DNA from: Osmia lignaria lignaria
Taxonomy: Eukaryota; Arthropoda; Insecta; Hymenoptera; Megachilidae
Direction of reading: 5' to 3'
NCBI RefSeq assembly: GCF_051020975.1
Contig: NW_027478159.1
Coordinates: 18,182,501-18,246,500 of the forward strand
Length of the DNA stretch: 64,000 nucleotides
The position numbers and the translations under genes were made by a program. The notes below the pieces were generated by a model. The model did not search any database. It was not told the DNA's origin and worked only from the letters and a program-made list of their open reading frames with translations. Shown here one piece after another: positions 1-12,996 of the stretch. Position 1 is the first letter of the stretch. Each line of letters starts with the position of its first letter.

Positions 1-121
1 CCCCTTCCCTTGAGATATATCTGCAAATATCTCGGAAACGAAGCGAGCTATGGCAAAATGTTAAGAGACCTTTTTTGTAGAGAATTATGTTTCCTACAAT
101 TTATGTTCTATGATATTTTTT
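1..121. repeat. Partial monomer at left window edge
   Basis: This is the last 121 bp of a monomer, starting at the second C-rich block and running through ATATCTCGG, the T6 tract and the CCTACAATTTA variant up to the first GATCAG at 122. It shows that the array continues to the left of the window. Confidence 0.95.
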
Positions 122-1931
122 GATCAGAAGCGTCATTTTCGAGATATATCGAGATATTTAAAAGTTCCAAAGCCGCACCAACATAATAGAGATACAGAAA
201 CAAATGGGGCCCCTTTCTTTGAGATAACTCTGCACTAGTGCGAGCCGCAAATGCCACTTCCAGCTTAGCTGTGCAGAAGAAGAACAACAAGAAGAAGAAA
301 TATCTCGAAATATGTCCGTCAGGCCCCTTCCCTTGAGATAAATCTGCAAATATCTCGGAAACGAAGCGAGCTATGGCAAAATGTTGAGAGACCTTTTTTG
401 TAGAGAATTAAGTTTCCTACTTTTTATGTTCTATGATATTTTTTGATCAGATGCGTAGTTCTCGAGATATATCAAGATATTTAAAAGTTCCGAAGCCGCA
501 CCAACATAATAGAGATACAGAAACACCGTGGCCCCTTTCTTTCAGATAACTATGCACTATTGCGAGCTGTAAATGCCACTTCCAGCTGAGCTGTGCAGAA
601 GAAGAACAACAAGAAGAAGAAATATCTCGAAATATGTCCGTCAGGCCCCTTACCTTGAGATAAATCTGCAAATATCTTGGAAACGAAGCGAGCTATGGCA
701 AAATGTTAAGAGACCTTTTTTGTAGAGAATTAAGTTTCCTACGTTTTATGTTGTATGATATTTTCTGATCAGATGCGTAGTTCTCGAGATATATCAAGAT
801 ATTTAAAAGTTCCGAAGCAGCACCAACATAATAGAGATTCAGAAACACCGTGGCCCCTCTCTTTGAGATAACTCTGCACTATTGCGAGCTGGAAATGCCA
901 CTTCCAGTTTAGCTGTGCAGAAGAAGAACAACAAGAAGAAGAAATATCTCGAAATATGTCCGTTAGGCCCCTTCCCTTGAGATAAATCTGCAAATATCTC
1001 GGAAACGAAGCGAGCTATGGCAAAATCTTACGAGACTTTTTTGTAGAGAATTAAGTTTCCTACTTTTTATGTTCTATGATATTTTTTGATCAGATGCGTA
1101 GTTCTCGAGATATATCAAGATATTTAAAAGTTCCGAAGCCGCACCAACATAATAGAGATACAGAAACACCGTGGCCCCTTTCTTTGAGATAACTCTGCAC
1201 TATTGCGAGCTGCAAATGCCACTTCCAGCTTAGCTGTGCAGAGGAAGAACAACAAGAAGAAGAAATATCTCGAAATATGTCCGTCAGGCCAGTTCCTTTG
1301 AGCTGAATCTGCAAATATCTCGGAAACGAAGCGAGCTATGGCAAAATGTTAAGAGACGTTTTTTGTAGAGAATTATGTTTCCTACAATTTATGTTCTATG
1401 ATATTTTTTGATCAGAAGCGTAGTTTTCGGGATATATCGAGATATTTAAAAGTTCCGAAGCCGCACCAACATAATAGGGATACAGAAACACCGTGGCCCC
1501 TTTCTTTGAGATAACTCTGCACTAGTGCGAGCCGCAAATGCCACTTCCAGCTTAGCTGTGCAGAAGAAGAACAACAAGAAGAAGAAATATCTCGAAATAT
1601 GTCGTCAGGCCCCTTCCCTTGAGATAAATCTGCAAATATCTCGGAAACGAAGCGAGCTATGGCAAAATGTTAAGAGACCTTTTTTGTAGAGAATTAAGTT
1701 TCCTACTTTTTATGTTCTATGATATTTTTTGATCAGATGCGTAGTTCTCGAGATATATCAAGATGTTTAAAAGTTCCGAAGCCGCACCCACATAATAGAG
1801 ATACAGAAACACCGTGGCCCCTTTCTTTGAGATAACTCTGCAGTATTGCGAGCTGTAAATGCCACTTCCAGCTGAGCTGTGCAGGAGAAGAACAACAAGA
1901 AGAAGAAATATCTCGAAATATGTCCGTCAGG
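1..1931. repeat. Left domain, 6-mer HOR copy 1
   Basis: The first six monomer positions, counting the left-edge partial, are matched 1931 bp further on. Shared rare marks include TTCCAAAGCC (175 and 2096), CAGATAACTATGCAC (544 and 2473), ATATCTTGG (672 and 2603) and CGTTTTATGTTGTATG (740 and 2673). Length variants here are 122-444 (323 bp, one extra base in AATGGGGCCCC), 767-1087 (321 bp, one base lost before TTTTTTG) and 1410-1730 (321 bp, TGTCGTC for TGTCCGTC). Confidence 0.75.
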
Positions 1932-3341
1932 CCCCTTCCCTTGAGATATATCTGCAAATATCTCGGAAACGAAGCGAGCTATGGCAAAATGTTAAGAGAC
2001 CTTTTTTGTAGAGAATTATGTTTCCTACAATTTATGTTCTATGATATTTTTTGATCAGAAGCGTCGTTTTCGAGATATATCGAGATATTTAAAAGTTCCA
2101 AAGCCGCACCAACATAATAGAGATACAGAAACACCGTGGCCCCTTTCTTTGAGATAACTCTGCACTAGTGCGAGCCGCAAATGCCACTTCCAGCTTAGCT
2201 GTGCAGAAGAAGAACAACAAGAAGAAGAAATATCTCGAAATATGTCCGTCAGGCCCCCTACCCTTGAGATAAATCTGCAAATATCTCGGAAACGAAGCGA
2301 GCTATTGCAAAATGTTAAGAGACCTTTTTTGTAGAGAATTGAGTTTCCTACTTTTTATGGTCTATGATATTTTTTGATCAGATGCGTAGTTCTCGAGATA
2401 TATCAAGATATTTAAAAGTTCCGAAGCCGCACCAACATAATAGAGATACAGAAACACCGTGGCCCCTTTCTTTCAGATAACTATGCACTATTGCGAGCTG
2501 TAAATGCCACTTCCAGCTGAGCTGTGCAGAAGAAGAACAACAAGAAGAAGAAATATCTCGAAATATGTCCGTCAGGCCCCTTACCTTGAGATAAATCTGC
2601 AAATATCTTGGAAACGAAGCGAGCTATGGCAAAATGTTAAGAGACCTTTTTTGTAGAGAACTAAGTTTCCTACGTTTTATGTTGTATGATATTTTCTGAT
2701 CAGATGCGTAGTTCTCGAGATATATCAAGATATTTAAAAGTTCCGAAGCAGCACCAACATAATAGAGATACAGAAACACCGTGGCCCCTTTCTTTGAGAT
2801 AACTGTGCACCAGTGCGAGCCGCAAATGCCACTTCCAGCTTAGCTGTGCAGAAGAAGAACAACAAGAAGAAGAAATATCTCGAAATATGTCCGTCAGGCC
2901 CCTTCCCTTGAGATAAATCTGCAACTATCTCGGAAACCAAGCGAGCTATGGCAAAATGTTAAGAGACCTTATTTGTAGAGAATTAAGTTTCCTACTTTTT
3001 ATGTTCTACGATATTTTTTGATCAGATGCGTAGTTCTCGAGATATATCAAGATATTTAAAAGTTCCGAAGCCGCACCAACATAATAGAGATACAGAAACA
3101 CCGTGGCCCCTTTCTTTGAGATAACTCTGCACTACTGCGAGCTGCAAATGCCACTTCCAGCTTAGCTGTGCAGAAGAAGAACAACAAGAAGAAGAAATAT
3201 CTCGAAATATGTCCGTCAGGCCCCTTCCCTTGAGATAAATCTGCAAATATCTCGGAAACGAAGCGAGCTATGGCAAAATGTTAAGAGACCTTTTTTGTAG
3301 AGAATTATGTTTCCTACAATTTAGGTTCTCTGATATTTTTT
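1932..3341. repeat. Left domain, 6-mer HOR copy 2 (partial)
   Basis: This stretch repeats the order of 1-1931 with a spacing of 1931 bp up to about 2.75 kb. There the central part of the 2698 monomer switches to a CACCAGTGCGAGCCGC form not seen in the first copy. The unit 2053-2375 is 323 bp long because of one extra C in GGCCCCCTACCC. After the switch the monomers no longer match copy 1. Confidence 0.65.
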
Positions 3342-4951
3342 GATCAGAAGCGTAGTTTTCGAGATATATCGAGATATTTAAAAGTTCCGAAGCCGCACCA
3401 ACATAATAGAGATACAGAAACACCGTGGCCCCTTTCTTTGAGATAACTCTGCACTATTGCGACCTGCAAATGCCACTTCCAGCTTAGCTGTGCAGAAGAG
3501 GAACAACAAGAAGAAGAAATATCTCGGAATATGTCCGTCAGGCCCCTTCCCTTGAGCTAAATCTGCAAATATCTCGGAAACGATGCCAGCTATGGGAAAA
3601 TGTTAAGAGACCTTTTTTGTAGAGAATTAAGTTTCCTACTTTTTATGTTCTATGATATTTTTTGATCAGATGCGTAGTTCTCGAGATATATCAAGATATT
3701 TAAAAGTTCCGAAGCCGCACCAACATAATAGAGATACAGAAACAACGTGGCCCCTTTCTTTGAGATAACTCTGCACTATTGCGCGCTGCAAATGCCACTT
3801 CCAGCTTAGCTGTGCAGAAGAAGAACAACAAGAAGAAGGAATATCTCGAAATATGTCCGTCAGGCCCCTTCCCTTGAGATAAATCTGCAAATATCTCGGA
3901 AACGAAGCGAGCTATGGCAAAATGTTAAGAGACCTTTTTTGTAGAGAATTAAGTTTCCTACTTTTTATGTTCTATGATATTTTTTGATCAGATGCGTAGT
4001 TCTCGAGATATATCAAGATATTCAAAAGTTCCGAAGCCGCACTAACATAATAGAGATACAGAAACACCGTGGCCCCTTTCTTTGAGATAACTCTGCACTA
4101 TTGCGCTCTGCAAATGCCACTTCCAGCTTAGCTGTGCAGAAGAAGAACAACAACAAGAAGAAATATCTCGAAATATGTCCGTCAGGCCCCTTCCCTTGAG
4201 ATAAATCTGCAAATATCTCGGAAACGAAGCGAGCTATGGCAAAATGTTAAGAGACTTTTTTTGTAGAGAATTAAGTTTCCTACTTTTTATGTTCTATGAT
4301 ATTTTTTGATCAGATGCGTAGTTCTCGAGATATATCCAGATATTTAAAAGTTCCGAAGCGGCACAAACATAATAGAGATACAGAAACACCGTGGCCCCTT
4401 TCTTTGAGGTAACTCTGCACTATTGCGAGCTGCAAATGCCACTTCCAGCTTAGCTGTGCAGAAGAAGAACAACAAGAAGAAGAAATATCTCGAAATATGT
4501 CCGTCAGGCCCCTTCCCTTGAGATAAATCTGTAAATATCTCAGAAACGAAGCGAGCTATGGCAAAATGTTAAGAGACCTTTTTTGTAGAGAATTAAGTTT
4601 CCTACTTTTTATGTTCTATGATATTTTTCGATCAGAGGCGTAGTTCTCGAGATATATCAAGATATTTAAAAGTTCCGAAGCCGCACCAACATAATAGAGA
4701 TACAGAAACACCGTGGCCCCTCTCTTTGAGATAACTCTGCACGATTGCGAGCTGGAAATGCCACTTCCAGTTTAGCTGTGCAGAAGAAGAACAACAAGAA
4801 GAAGAAATATCTCGAAATATGTCCGTCAGGACCCTTCCCTTGAGATAAATCTGCAAATATCTCGGAAACGAAGCGAGCTATGGCAAAATGTTAAGAGACC
4901 TTTTTTGTAGAGAATTATGTTTCCTACAATTTAGGTTCTCTGATATTTTTT
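3342..4951. repeat. 4-mer HOR (a-b-c-d) copy 1 plus one extra monomer
   Basis: Four distinct monomers follow in order. Unit a has GACCTGC, AGAGGAAC, TCGGAATATG and GATGCCAGC. Unit b has AACAACGTGG and AAGGAATATC. Unit c has ACTAACATAA, GCGCTCTGC and AACAACAACAAG. Unit d has ATCCAGATA, CGGCACAAAC and GAGGTAAC. A fifth monomer at 4630 (TTTTCGATCAGAGG, class C centre, GGACCC tail) breaks the 4-mer rhythm. Confidence 0.85.
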
Positions 4952-6240
4952 GATCAGAAGCGTAGTTTTCGAGATATATCGAGATATTTAAAAGTTCCGA
5001 AGCCGCACCAACATAATAGAGATACAGAAACACCGTGGCCCCTTTCTTTGAGATAACTCTGCACTATTGCGACCTGCAAATGCCACTTCCAGCTTAGCTG
5101 TGCAGAAGAGGAACAACAAGAAGAAGAAATATCTCGGAATATGTCCGTCAGGCCCCTTCCCTTGAGCTAAATCTGCAAATATCTCGGAAACGATGCCAGC
5201 TATGGGAAAATGTTAAGAGACCTTTTTTGTAGAGAATTAAGTTTCCTACTTTTTATGTTCTATGATATTTTTTGATCAGATGCGTAGTTCTCGAGATATA
5301 TCAAGATATTTAAAAGTTCCGAAGCCGCACCAACATAATAGAGATACAGAAACAACGTGGCCCCTTTCTTTGAGATAACTCTGCACTATTGCGCGCTGGA
5401 AATGCCACTTCCAGCTTAGCTGTGCAGAAGAAGAACAACAAGAAGAAGGAATATCTCGAAATATGTCCGTCAGGCCCCTTCCCTTGAGATAAATCTGCAA
5501 ATATCTCGGAAACGAAGCGAGCTATGGCAAAATGTTAAGAGACCTTTTTTGTAGAGAATTAAGTTTCCTACTTTTTATGTTCTATGATATTTTTTGATCA
5601 GATGCGTAGTTCTCGAGATATATCAAGATATTTAAAAGTTCCGAAGCCGCACTAACATAATAGAGATACAGAAACACCGTGGCCCCTTTCTTTGAGATAA
5701 CTCTGCACTATTGCGCTCTGCAAATGCCACTTCCAGCTTAGCTGTGCAGAAGAAGAACAACAACAAGAAGAAATATCTCGAAATATGTCCGTCAGGCCCC
5801 TTCCCTTGAGATAAATCTGCAAATATCTCGGAAACGAAGCGAGCTATGGCAAAATGTTAAGAGACTTTTTTTGTAGAGAATTAAGTTTCCTACTTTTTAT
5901 GTTCTATGATATTTTTTGATCAGATGCGTAGTTCTCGAGATATATCCAGATATTTAAAAGTTCCGAAGCGGCAACAAACATAATAGAGATACAGAAACAC
6001 CGTGGCCCCTTTCTTTGAGGTAACTCTGCACTATTGCGAGCTGCAAATGCCACTTCCAGCTTAGCTGTGCAGAAGAAGAACAACAAGAAGAAGAAATATC
6101 TCGAAATATGTCCCTCAGGCCCCTTCCCTTGAGATAAATCTGCAAATATCTCGGAAACGAAGCGAGCTATGGCAAAATGTTAAGAGACCTTTTTTGTAGA
6201 GAATTATGTTTCCTACAATTTACGTTCTCTGATATTTTTT
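4952..6240. repeat. 4-mer HOR (a-b-c-d) copy 2
   Basis: All marks of units a to d recur in the same order, 1610 bp after copy 1. Unit d (5918-6240) is 323 bp because CGGCACAAAC has become CGGCAACAAAC. It also reads TCCCTCAGG, which copy 3 shares and copy 1 does not, so copies 2 and 3 are the closer pair at that point. Confidence 0.85.
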
Positions 6241-7528
6241 GATCAGAAGCGTAGTTTTCGAGATATATCGAGATATTTAAAAGTTCCGAAGCCGCACCAA
6301 CATAATAGAGATACAGAAGCACCGTGGCCCCTTTCTTTGAGATAACTCTGCACTATTGCGACCTGCAAATGCCACTTCCAGCTTAGCTGTGCAGAAGAGG
6401 AACAACAAGAAGAAGAAATATCTCGGAATATGTCCGTCAGGCCCCTTCCCTTGAGCTAAATCTGCAAATATCTCGGAAACGATGCCAGCTATGGGAAAAT
6501 GTTAAGAGACCTTTTTTGTAGAGAATTAAGTTTCCTACTTTTTATGTTCTATGATATTTTTTGATCAGATGCGTAGTTCTCGAGATATATCAAGATATTT
6601 AAAAGTTCCGAAGCCGCACCAACATAATAGAGATACAGAAACAACGTGGCCCCTTTCTTTGAGATAACTCTGCACTATTGCGCGCTGCAAATGCCACTTC
6701 CAGCTTAGCTGTGCAGAAGAAGAACAACAAGAAGAAGGAATATCTCGAAATATGTCCGTCAGGCCCCTTCCCTTGAGATAAATCTGCAAATATCTCGGAA
6801 ACGAAGCGAGCTATGGCAAAATGTTAAGAGACCTTTTTTGTAGAGAATTAAGTTTCCTACTTTTTATGTTCTATGATATTTTTTGATCAGATGCGTAGTT
6901 CTCGAGATATATCAAGATATTTAAAAGTTCCGAAGCCGCACTAACATAATAGAGATACAGAAACACCGTGGCCCCTTTCTTTGAGATAACTCTGCACTAT
7001 TGCGCTCTGCAAATGCCACTTCCAGCTTAGCTGTGCAGAAGAAGAACAACAACAAGAAGAAATATCTCGAAATATGTCCGTCAGGCCCCTTCCCTTGAGA
7101 TAAATCTGCAAATATCTCGGAAACGAAGCGAGCTATGGCAAAATGTTAAGAGACTTTTTTTGTAGAGAATTAAGTTTCCTACTTTTTATGTTCTATGATA
7201 TTTTTTGATCAGATGCGTAGTTCTCGAGATATATCCAGATATTTAAAAGTTCCGAAGCGGCACAAACATAATAGAGATACAGAAACACCGTGGCCCCTTT
7301 CTTTGAGGTAACTCTGCACTATTGCGAGCTGCAAATGCCACTTCCAGCTTAGCTGTGCAGAAGAAGAACAACAAGAAGAAGAAATATCTCGAAATATGTC
7401 CCTCAGGCCCCTTCCCTTGAGATAAATCTGCAAATATCTCGGAAACGAAGCGAGCTATGGCAAAATGTTAAGAGACCTTTTTTGTAGAGAATTATGTTTC
7501 CTACAATTTACGTTCTCTGATATTTTTT
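6241..7528. repeat. 4-mer HOR (a-b-c-d) copy 3
   Basis: Same order a, b, c, d, spaced 1289 bp from copy 2. TTTACGTTCTCTG just before unit a replaces the TTTAGGTTCTCTG of copies 1 and 2. Confidence 0.85.
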
Positions 7529-7849
7529 GATCAGAAGCGTAGTTTTCGAGATATATCGAGATATTTAAAAGTTCCGAAGCCGCACCAACATAATAGAGAT
7601 ACAGAAACACCGTGGCCCCTTTCTTTGAGATAACTCTGCACTATTGCGACCTGCAAATGCCACATCCAGCTTAGCTGTGCAGAAGAGGAACAACAAGAAG
7701 AAGAAATATCTCGGAATATGTCGTCAGGCCCCTTCCCTTGAGCTAAATCTGCAAATATCTCGGAAACGATGCCAGCTATGGGAAAATGTTAAGAGACCTT
7801 TTTTGTAGAGAATTAAGTTTCCTACTTTTTATGTTCTATGATATTTTTT
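7529..7849. repeat. Fourth unit a, truncated 4-mer HOR
   Basis: A fourth unit a (AGAGGAAC, TCGGAATATG, GATGCCAGC) is 321 bp long through loss of one C in TGTCGTC. It is followed by a different monomer type, so this 4-mer copy was cut after its first unit. Confidence 0.8.
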
Positions 7850-10800
7850 GATCAGATGCGTAGTTTTCGAGATATATCGAGATATTTAAAAGTTCCGAAG
7901 CCGCACCAACATAATAGAGATACAGAAACATCGTGGCCCCTTTCTTTGGGATAACTCTGCACTATTGCGAGTTGGAAATGCCACTTCCAGTTTAGCTGTG
8001 CAGAAGAAGAACAACAAGAAGAAGAAATATCTCGAAATATGTCCGTCAGGACCCTTCCCTTGAGATAAATCTGCAAATATCTCGGAAACGAAGCGAGCTA
8101 TTGCAAAACGTTAAGAGACCTTTTTTGTAGAGAATTAAGTTTCCTACTTTTTATGTTCTATGATATTTTTTGATCAGATGCGTAGTTCTCGAGATATATC
8201 AAGATATTTAAAAGTTCCGAAACCGCACCAACATAATAGAGATACAGAAACACCGTGGCCCCTTTCTTTGAGATAACTCTGCACTATTGCGAGCTGCAGA
8301 TGCCACTTCCAGCTTAGCTGTGCAGAAGAAGAACAACAAGAAGAAGAAATATCTGGAAATATGTCCGTCAGGCCCCTTCCCTTGAGATAAATCTGCAAAT
8401 ATCTCGGAAACGAAGCGAGCTACGGCAAAATGTTAAGAGACCTTTTTTGTAGAAAATTAGGATTCCTACTTTTTATGTTCTATGATATTTTTTGAACAGA
8501 TGCGTAGTTCTCGAGATATATCAAGATATTTAAAAGTTCCGAAGCCGCACTAACATAATAGAGATACAGAAACACCGTGGCCCCTTTCTTTGAGATAACT
8601 CTGCACTATTGCGCGCTGCAAATGCCACTTCCAGCTTAGCTGTGCAGAAGAAGAACAACAAGAAGAAATATCTCGAAATATGTCCGTCACGCCCCTTCCC
8701 TTGAGATAAATCTGCAAATATCTCGGAAACGAAGCGAGCTATGGCAAAATCTTAAGAGACCTTTTTTGTAGAGAATTAAGTTTCCTACTTTTTATGTTCT
8801 ATGATATTTTTTGATCAGATGCGTAGTTCTCGAGATATATCCAGATATTTAAAAGTTCCGAAGCGGCACAAACATAATAGAGATACAGAAACACCGTGGC
8901 CCCTTTCTTTGGGATAACTCTGCACTATTGCGAGTTGGAAATGCCACTTCCAGTTTAGCTGTGCAGAAGAAGAACAACAAGAAGAAGAAATATCTCGAAA
9001 TATGTCCGTCAGGACCCTTCCCTTGAGATAGATCTGCACTATCTCGGAAACGAAGCGAGCTATTGCAAAACGTTAAGAGACCTTTTTTGTAGAGAATTAA
9101 GTTTCCTACTTTTTATGTTCTATGATATTTTTTGATCAGATGCGTAGTTCTCGAGATATATCAAGATATTTAAAAGTTCCGAAGCCGCACTAACATAATA
9201 GAGATACAGAAACACCGTGGCCCCTTTCTTTGAGATAACTCTGCACTATTGCGCGCTGCAAATGCCACTTCCAGCTTAGCTGCGCAGAAGAAGAACAACA
9301 ACAAGAAGAAATATCTCGAAATATGTCCGTCAGGCCCCTTCCCTTGAGATAAATCTGCAAATATCGCGGAAACGAAGCGAGCTATGGCAAAATGTTAAGA
9401 GATCTTTTTTGTAGAGAATTAAGTTTCCTACTTTTTATGTTCTATGATATTTTTTGATCAGATGCGTAGTTCTCGAGATATATCAAGATATTTAAAAGTT
9501 CCGAAGCCGCACCAACATAATAGAGATACAGAAACACCGTGGCCCCTTTCTTTGAGATAACTCTGCACTATTGCGAGCTGCAAATGCCACTTCCAGCTTA
9601 GCTGTGCAGAAGAAGAACAACAAGAAGAAGAAATATCTCGAAATATGTCCGTCAGGACCCTTCCCTTGAGATAAATCTGCAAATATCTCGGAAACGAAGC
9701 GAGCTATTGCTAAACGTTAAGAGACCTTTTTTGTAGAGAATTAAGTTTCCTACTTTTTATGTTCTATGATATTTTTTGATCAGATGCGTAGTTCTCGAGA
9801 TATATCAAGATATTTAAAAGTTCCGAAGCCGCACTAACATAATAGAGATACAGAAACACCGTGGCCCCTTTCTTTGAGATAACTCTGCACTATTGCGCGC
9901 TGCAAATGCCACTTCCAGCTTAGCTGTGCAGAAGAAGAACAACAAGAAGAAGAAATATCTCGAAATATGTCCGTCAGGCCCCTTCCCTTGAGATAAATCT
10001 GCAAATATCTCGGAAACGAAGCGAGCTATGGCAAAATGTTAAGAGACCTTTTTTGAAGAGAATTAAGTTTCCTACTTTTTATGTTGTATGATATTTTTTG
10101 ATCAGATGCGTAGTTCTCGAGATATATCAAGATATTTAAAAGTTCCGAAGCCGCACCAACATAATAGAGATACAGAAACACCGTGGCCCCTTTCTTTGAG
10201 ATAACTCTGCACTACTGCGAGCTGCAAATGCCACTTCCAGCTTAGCTGTGCAGAGGAAGAACAACAAGAAGAAGAAATATCTCGAAATATGTCCGTCAGG
10301 CCCCTTCCCTTGAGATAAATCTGCAAATATCTCGGAAACGAAGCGAGCTATGGCAAAATGTTAAGAGACCTTTTTTGTAGAGAATTATGTTTCCTACAAT
10401 TTATGTTCTATGATATTTTTTGATCAGAAGCGTAGTTTTCGAGATATATCGAGATATTTAAAAGTTCCGAAGCCGCACCAACATAATAGAGATAGAGAAA
10501 CATCGTGGCCCCTTTCTTTGGGATAACTCTGCACTATTGCGAGCTGGAAATGCCACTTCCAGTTTAGCTGTGCAGAAGAAGAACAACAAGAAGAAGAAAT
10601 ATCTCGAAATATGTCCGTCAGGACCCTTCCCTTGAGATAAATCTGCAAATATCTCGGAAACGAAGCGAGCTATGGCAAAATGTTAAGAGACCTTTTTTGT
10701 AGAGAATTAAGTTTCCTACTTTTCATGTTCTATGATATTTTTTGATCAGATGCGTAGTTCTCGAGATATATCAAGATATTTAAAAGTTCCGAAGCCGCAC

Positions 10801-12996
10801 GAACATAATAGAGATACAGAAACACCGTGGCCCCTTTCTTTGAGATAACTCTGCACTACTGCGAGCTGCAAATGCCACTTCCAGCTTAGCTGTGCAGAAG
10901 AAGAACAACAAGAAGAAGAAATATCTCGAAATATGTCCGTCAGGCCCCTTCCCTTGGGATAAATCTGCAAATATCTCGGAAACGAAGCGAGCTATGGCAA
11001 AATGTTAAGAGACCTTTTTTGTAGAAAATTAGGATTCCTACTTTTTATGTTCTATGATATTTTTTGATCAGATGCGTAGTTCTCGAGATATATCAAGATA
11101 TTTAAAAGTTCCGAAGCCGCACCAACATAATAGAGATACAGAAACACCGTGGCCCCTTTCTTTGAGATAACTCTGCACTACTGCGAGCTGCAAATGCCAC
11201 TTCCAGCTTAGCTGTGCAGAAGAAGAACAACAAGAAGAAGAAATATCTCGAAATATGTCCGTCGGGCCCCTTCCCTTGGGATAAATCTGCAAATATCTCG
11301 GAAACGAAGCGAGCTAGGGCAAAATGTTAAGAGACCTTTTTTGTAGAGAATTAAGTTTCCTACTTTTTATGTTCTATGATATTTTTTGATCAGATGCGTA
11401 GTTCTCGAGATATATCCAGATATTTGAAAGTTCCGAAGCGGCACCAACATAATAGAGATACAGAAACACCGTGGCCCCTTTCTTTGAGGTAACTCTGCAC
11501 TATTGCGAGCTGCAAATGCCACTTCCAGCTTAGCTGTGCAGAAGAAGAACAACAAGAAGAAGAAATATCTCGAAATATGTCCGTCAGGACCCTTCCCTTG
11601 AGATAAATCTGCAAATATCTCGGAAACGAAGCGAGCTATTGCAAAACGTTAAGAGACCTTTTTTGTAGAGAATTAAGTTTCCTACTTTTTATGTTCTATG
11701 ATATTTTTTGATCAGATGCGTAGTTCTCGATATATATCAAGATATTTAAAAGTTCCGAAGCCGCACCAACATAATAGAGATACAGAAACACCGTGGCCCC
11801 TTTCTTTGAGATAACTCTGCACTATTGCGAGCTGCAAATGCCACTTCCAGCTTAGCTGTGCAGAAGAAGAACAACAAGAAGAAGAAATATCACGAAATAT
11901 GTCCGTTAGGCCCCTTCCCTTGAGATAAATCTGCAAATATCTCGGAAACGAAGCGAGCTATGGCAAAATGTTAAGAAACCTTTTTTGTAGCGAATTAAGT
12001 TTCCTACTTTTTATGTTCTATGATATTTTTTGATCAGATGCGTAGTTCTCGAGATATATCAAGATATTTAAAAGTTCCGAAGCCGCACCAACATAATAGA
12101 GATACAGAAACACCGTGGCCCCTTTCTTTCAGATAGCTATGCACTATTGCGAGCTGCAAATGCCACTTCCAGCTTAGCTGTGCAGAAGAAGAACAACAAG
12201 AAGAAGAAATATCTCGAAATATGTCCGTCAGGCCCCTGACCTTGAGATAAATCTGCAAATATCTCGGAAACGAAGCGAGCTATGGCAAAATGTTAAGAGA
12301 CCTTTTTTGTAGAGAGTTAAGTTTCCTACTTTTTATCTTCTATGATATTTTCTGATCAGATGCGTAGTTCTCGAGATATATCAAGATATTTAAAAGTTCC
12401 GAAGCCGCACCAACATAATAGAGATACAGAAACACCGTGGCCCCTCTCTTTGAGATAACTCTGCACAATTGCGAGCTGCAAATGCCACTTCCAGCTTAGC
12501 TGTGCAGAAGAAGAACAACAAGAAGAAGAAATATCTCGAAATATGTCCGTCGGCCCCTTCCCTTGAGATAAATCTGCAAATATCTCGGAAACGAAGCGAG
12601 CTATGGCAAAATGTTAAGAGACATTTTTTGTAGAGAATTAAGTTTCCTACTTTTTATGTTCCATGATATTTTTCGATCAGAGGCGTAGTTCTCGAGATAT
12701 ATCAAGATATTTAAAAGTTCCGGAGCCGCACCAACATAATAGAGATACAGAAACACCGTGGCCCCTCTCTTTGAGATAACTCTGCACTATTGCGAGCTGG
12801 AAATGCCACTTCCAGTTTAGCTGTGCAGAAGAAGAACAACAAGAAGAAGAAATATCTCGAAATATGTCCGTTAGGCCCCTTCCCTTGAGATAAATCTGCA
12901 AATATCTCGGAAACGAAGCGAGCTATGGCAAAATGTTAAGAGACCTTTTTTGTAGAGAATTAAGTTTCCTACTTTTTATGTTCTATGATATTTTTC
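7850..12996. repeat. Mixed satellite stretch, partly dimeric
   Basis: There are 16 monomers with no clean long HOR. Between 8494 and about 10.1 kb, units with ACTAACATAA and GCGCGCTGC (8494, 9134, 9778) alternate with units whose tail reads GGACCC and whose end reads CTATTGC (8813, 9456), giving a dimer-like rhythm. Several units carry CATCGTGG and a GGATAACTC change. Length variants are 8494-8812 (319 bp, one AAG lost from the GAA tract), 8813-9133 (321 bp, GCACTATC) and 12354-12674 (321 bp, CCGTCGGCC). Confidence 0.75.

Noticed and set aside
447..671. Antisense 74-codon open frame, repeated in nearly every monomer
   Set aside because: It starts at TTG, has no upstream signals and no recognisable domain. 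It changes freely (for example Y/Q/H at residue 4, G/V at residue 7) and is lost wherever a monomer gains or loses a base or a stop. Its repetition is explained by the satellite.
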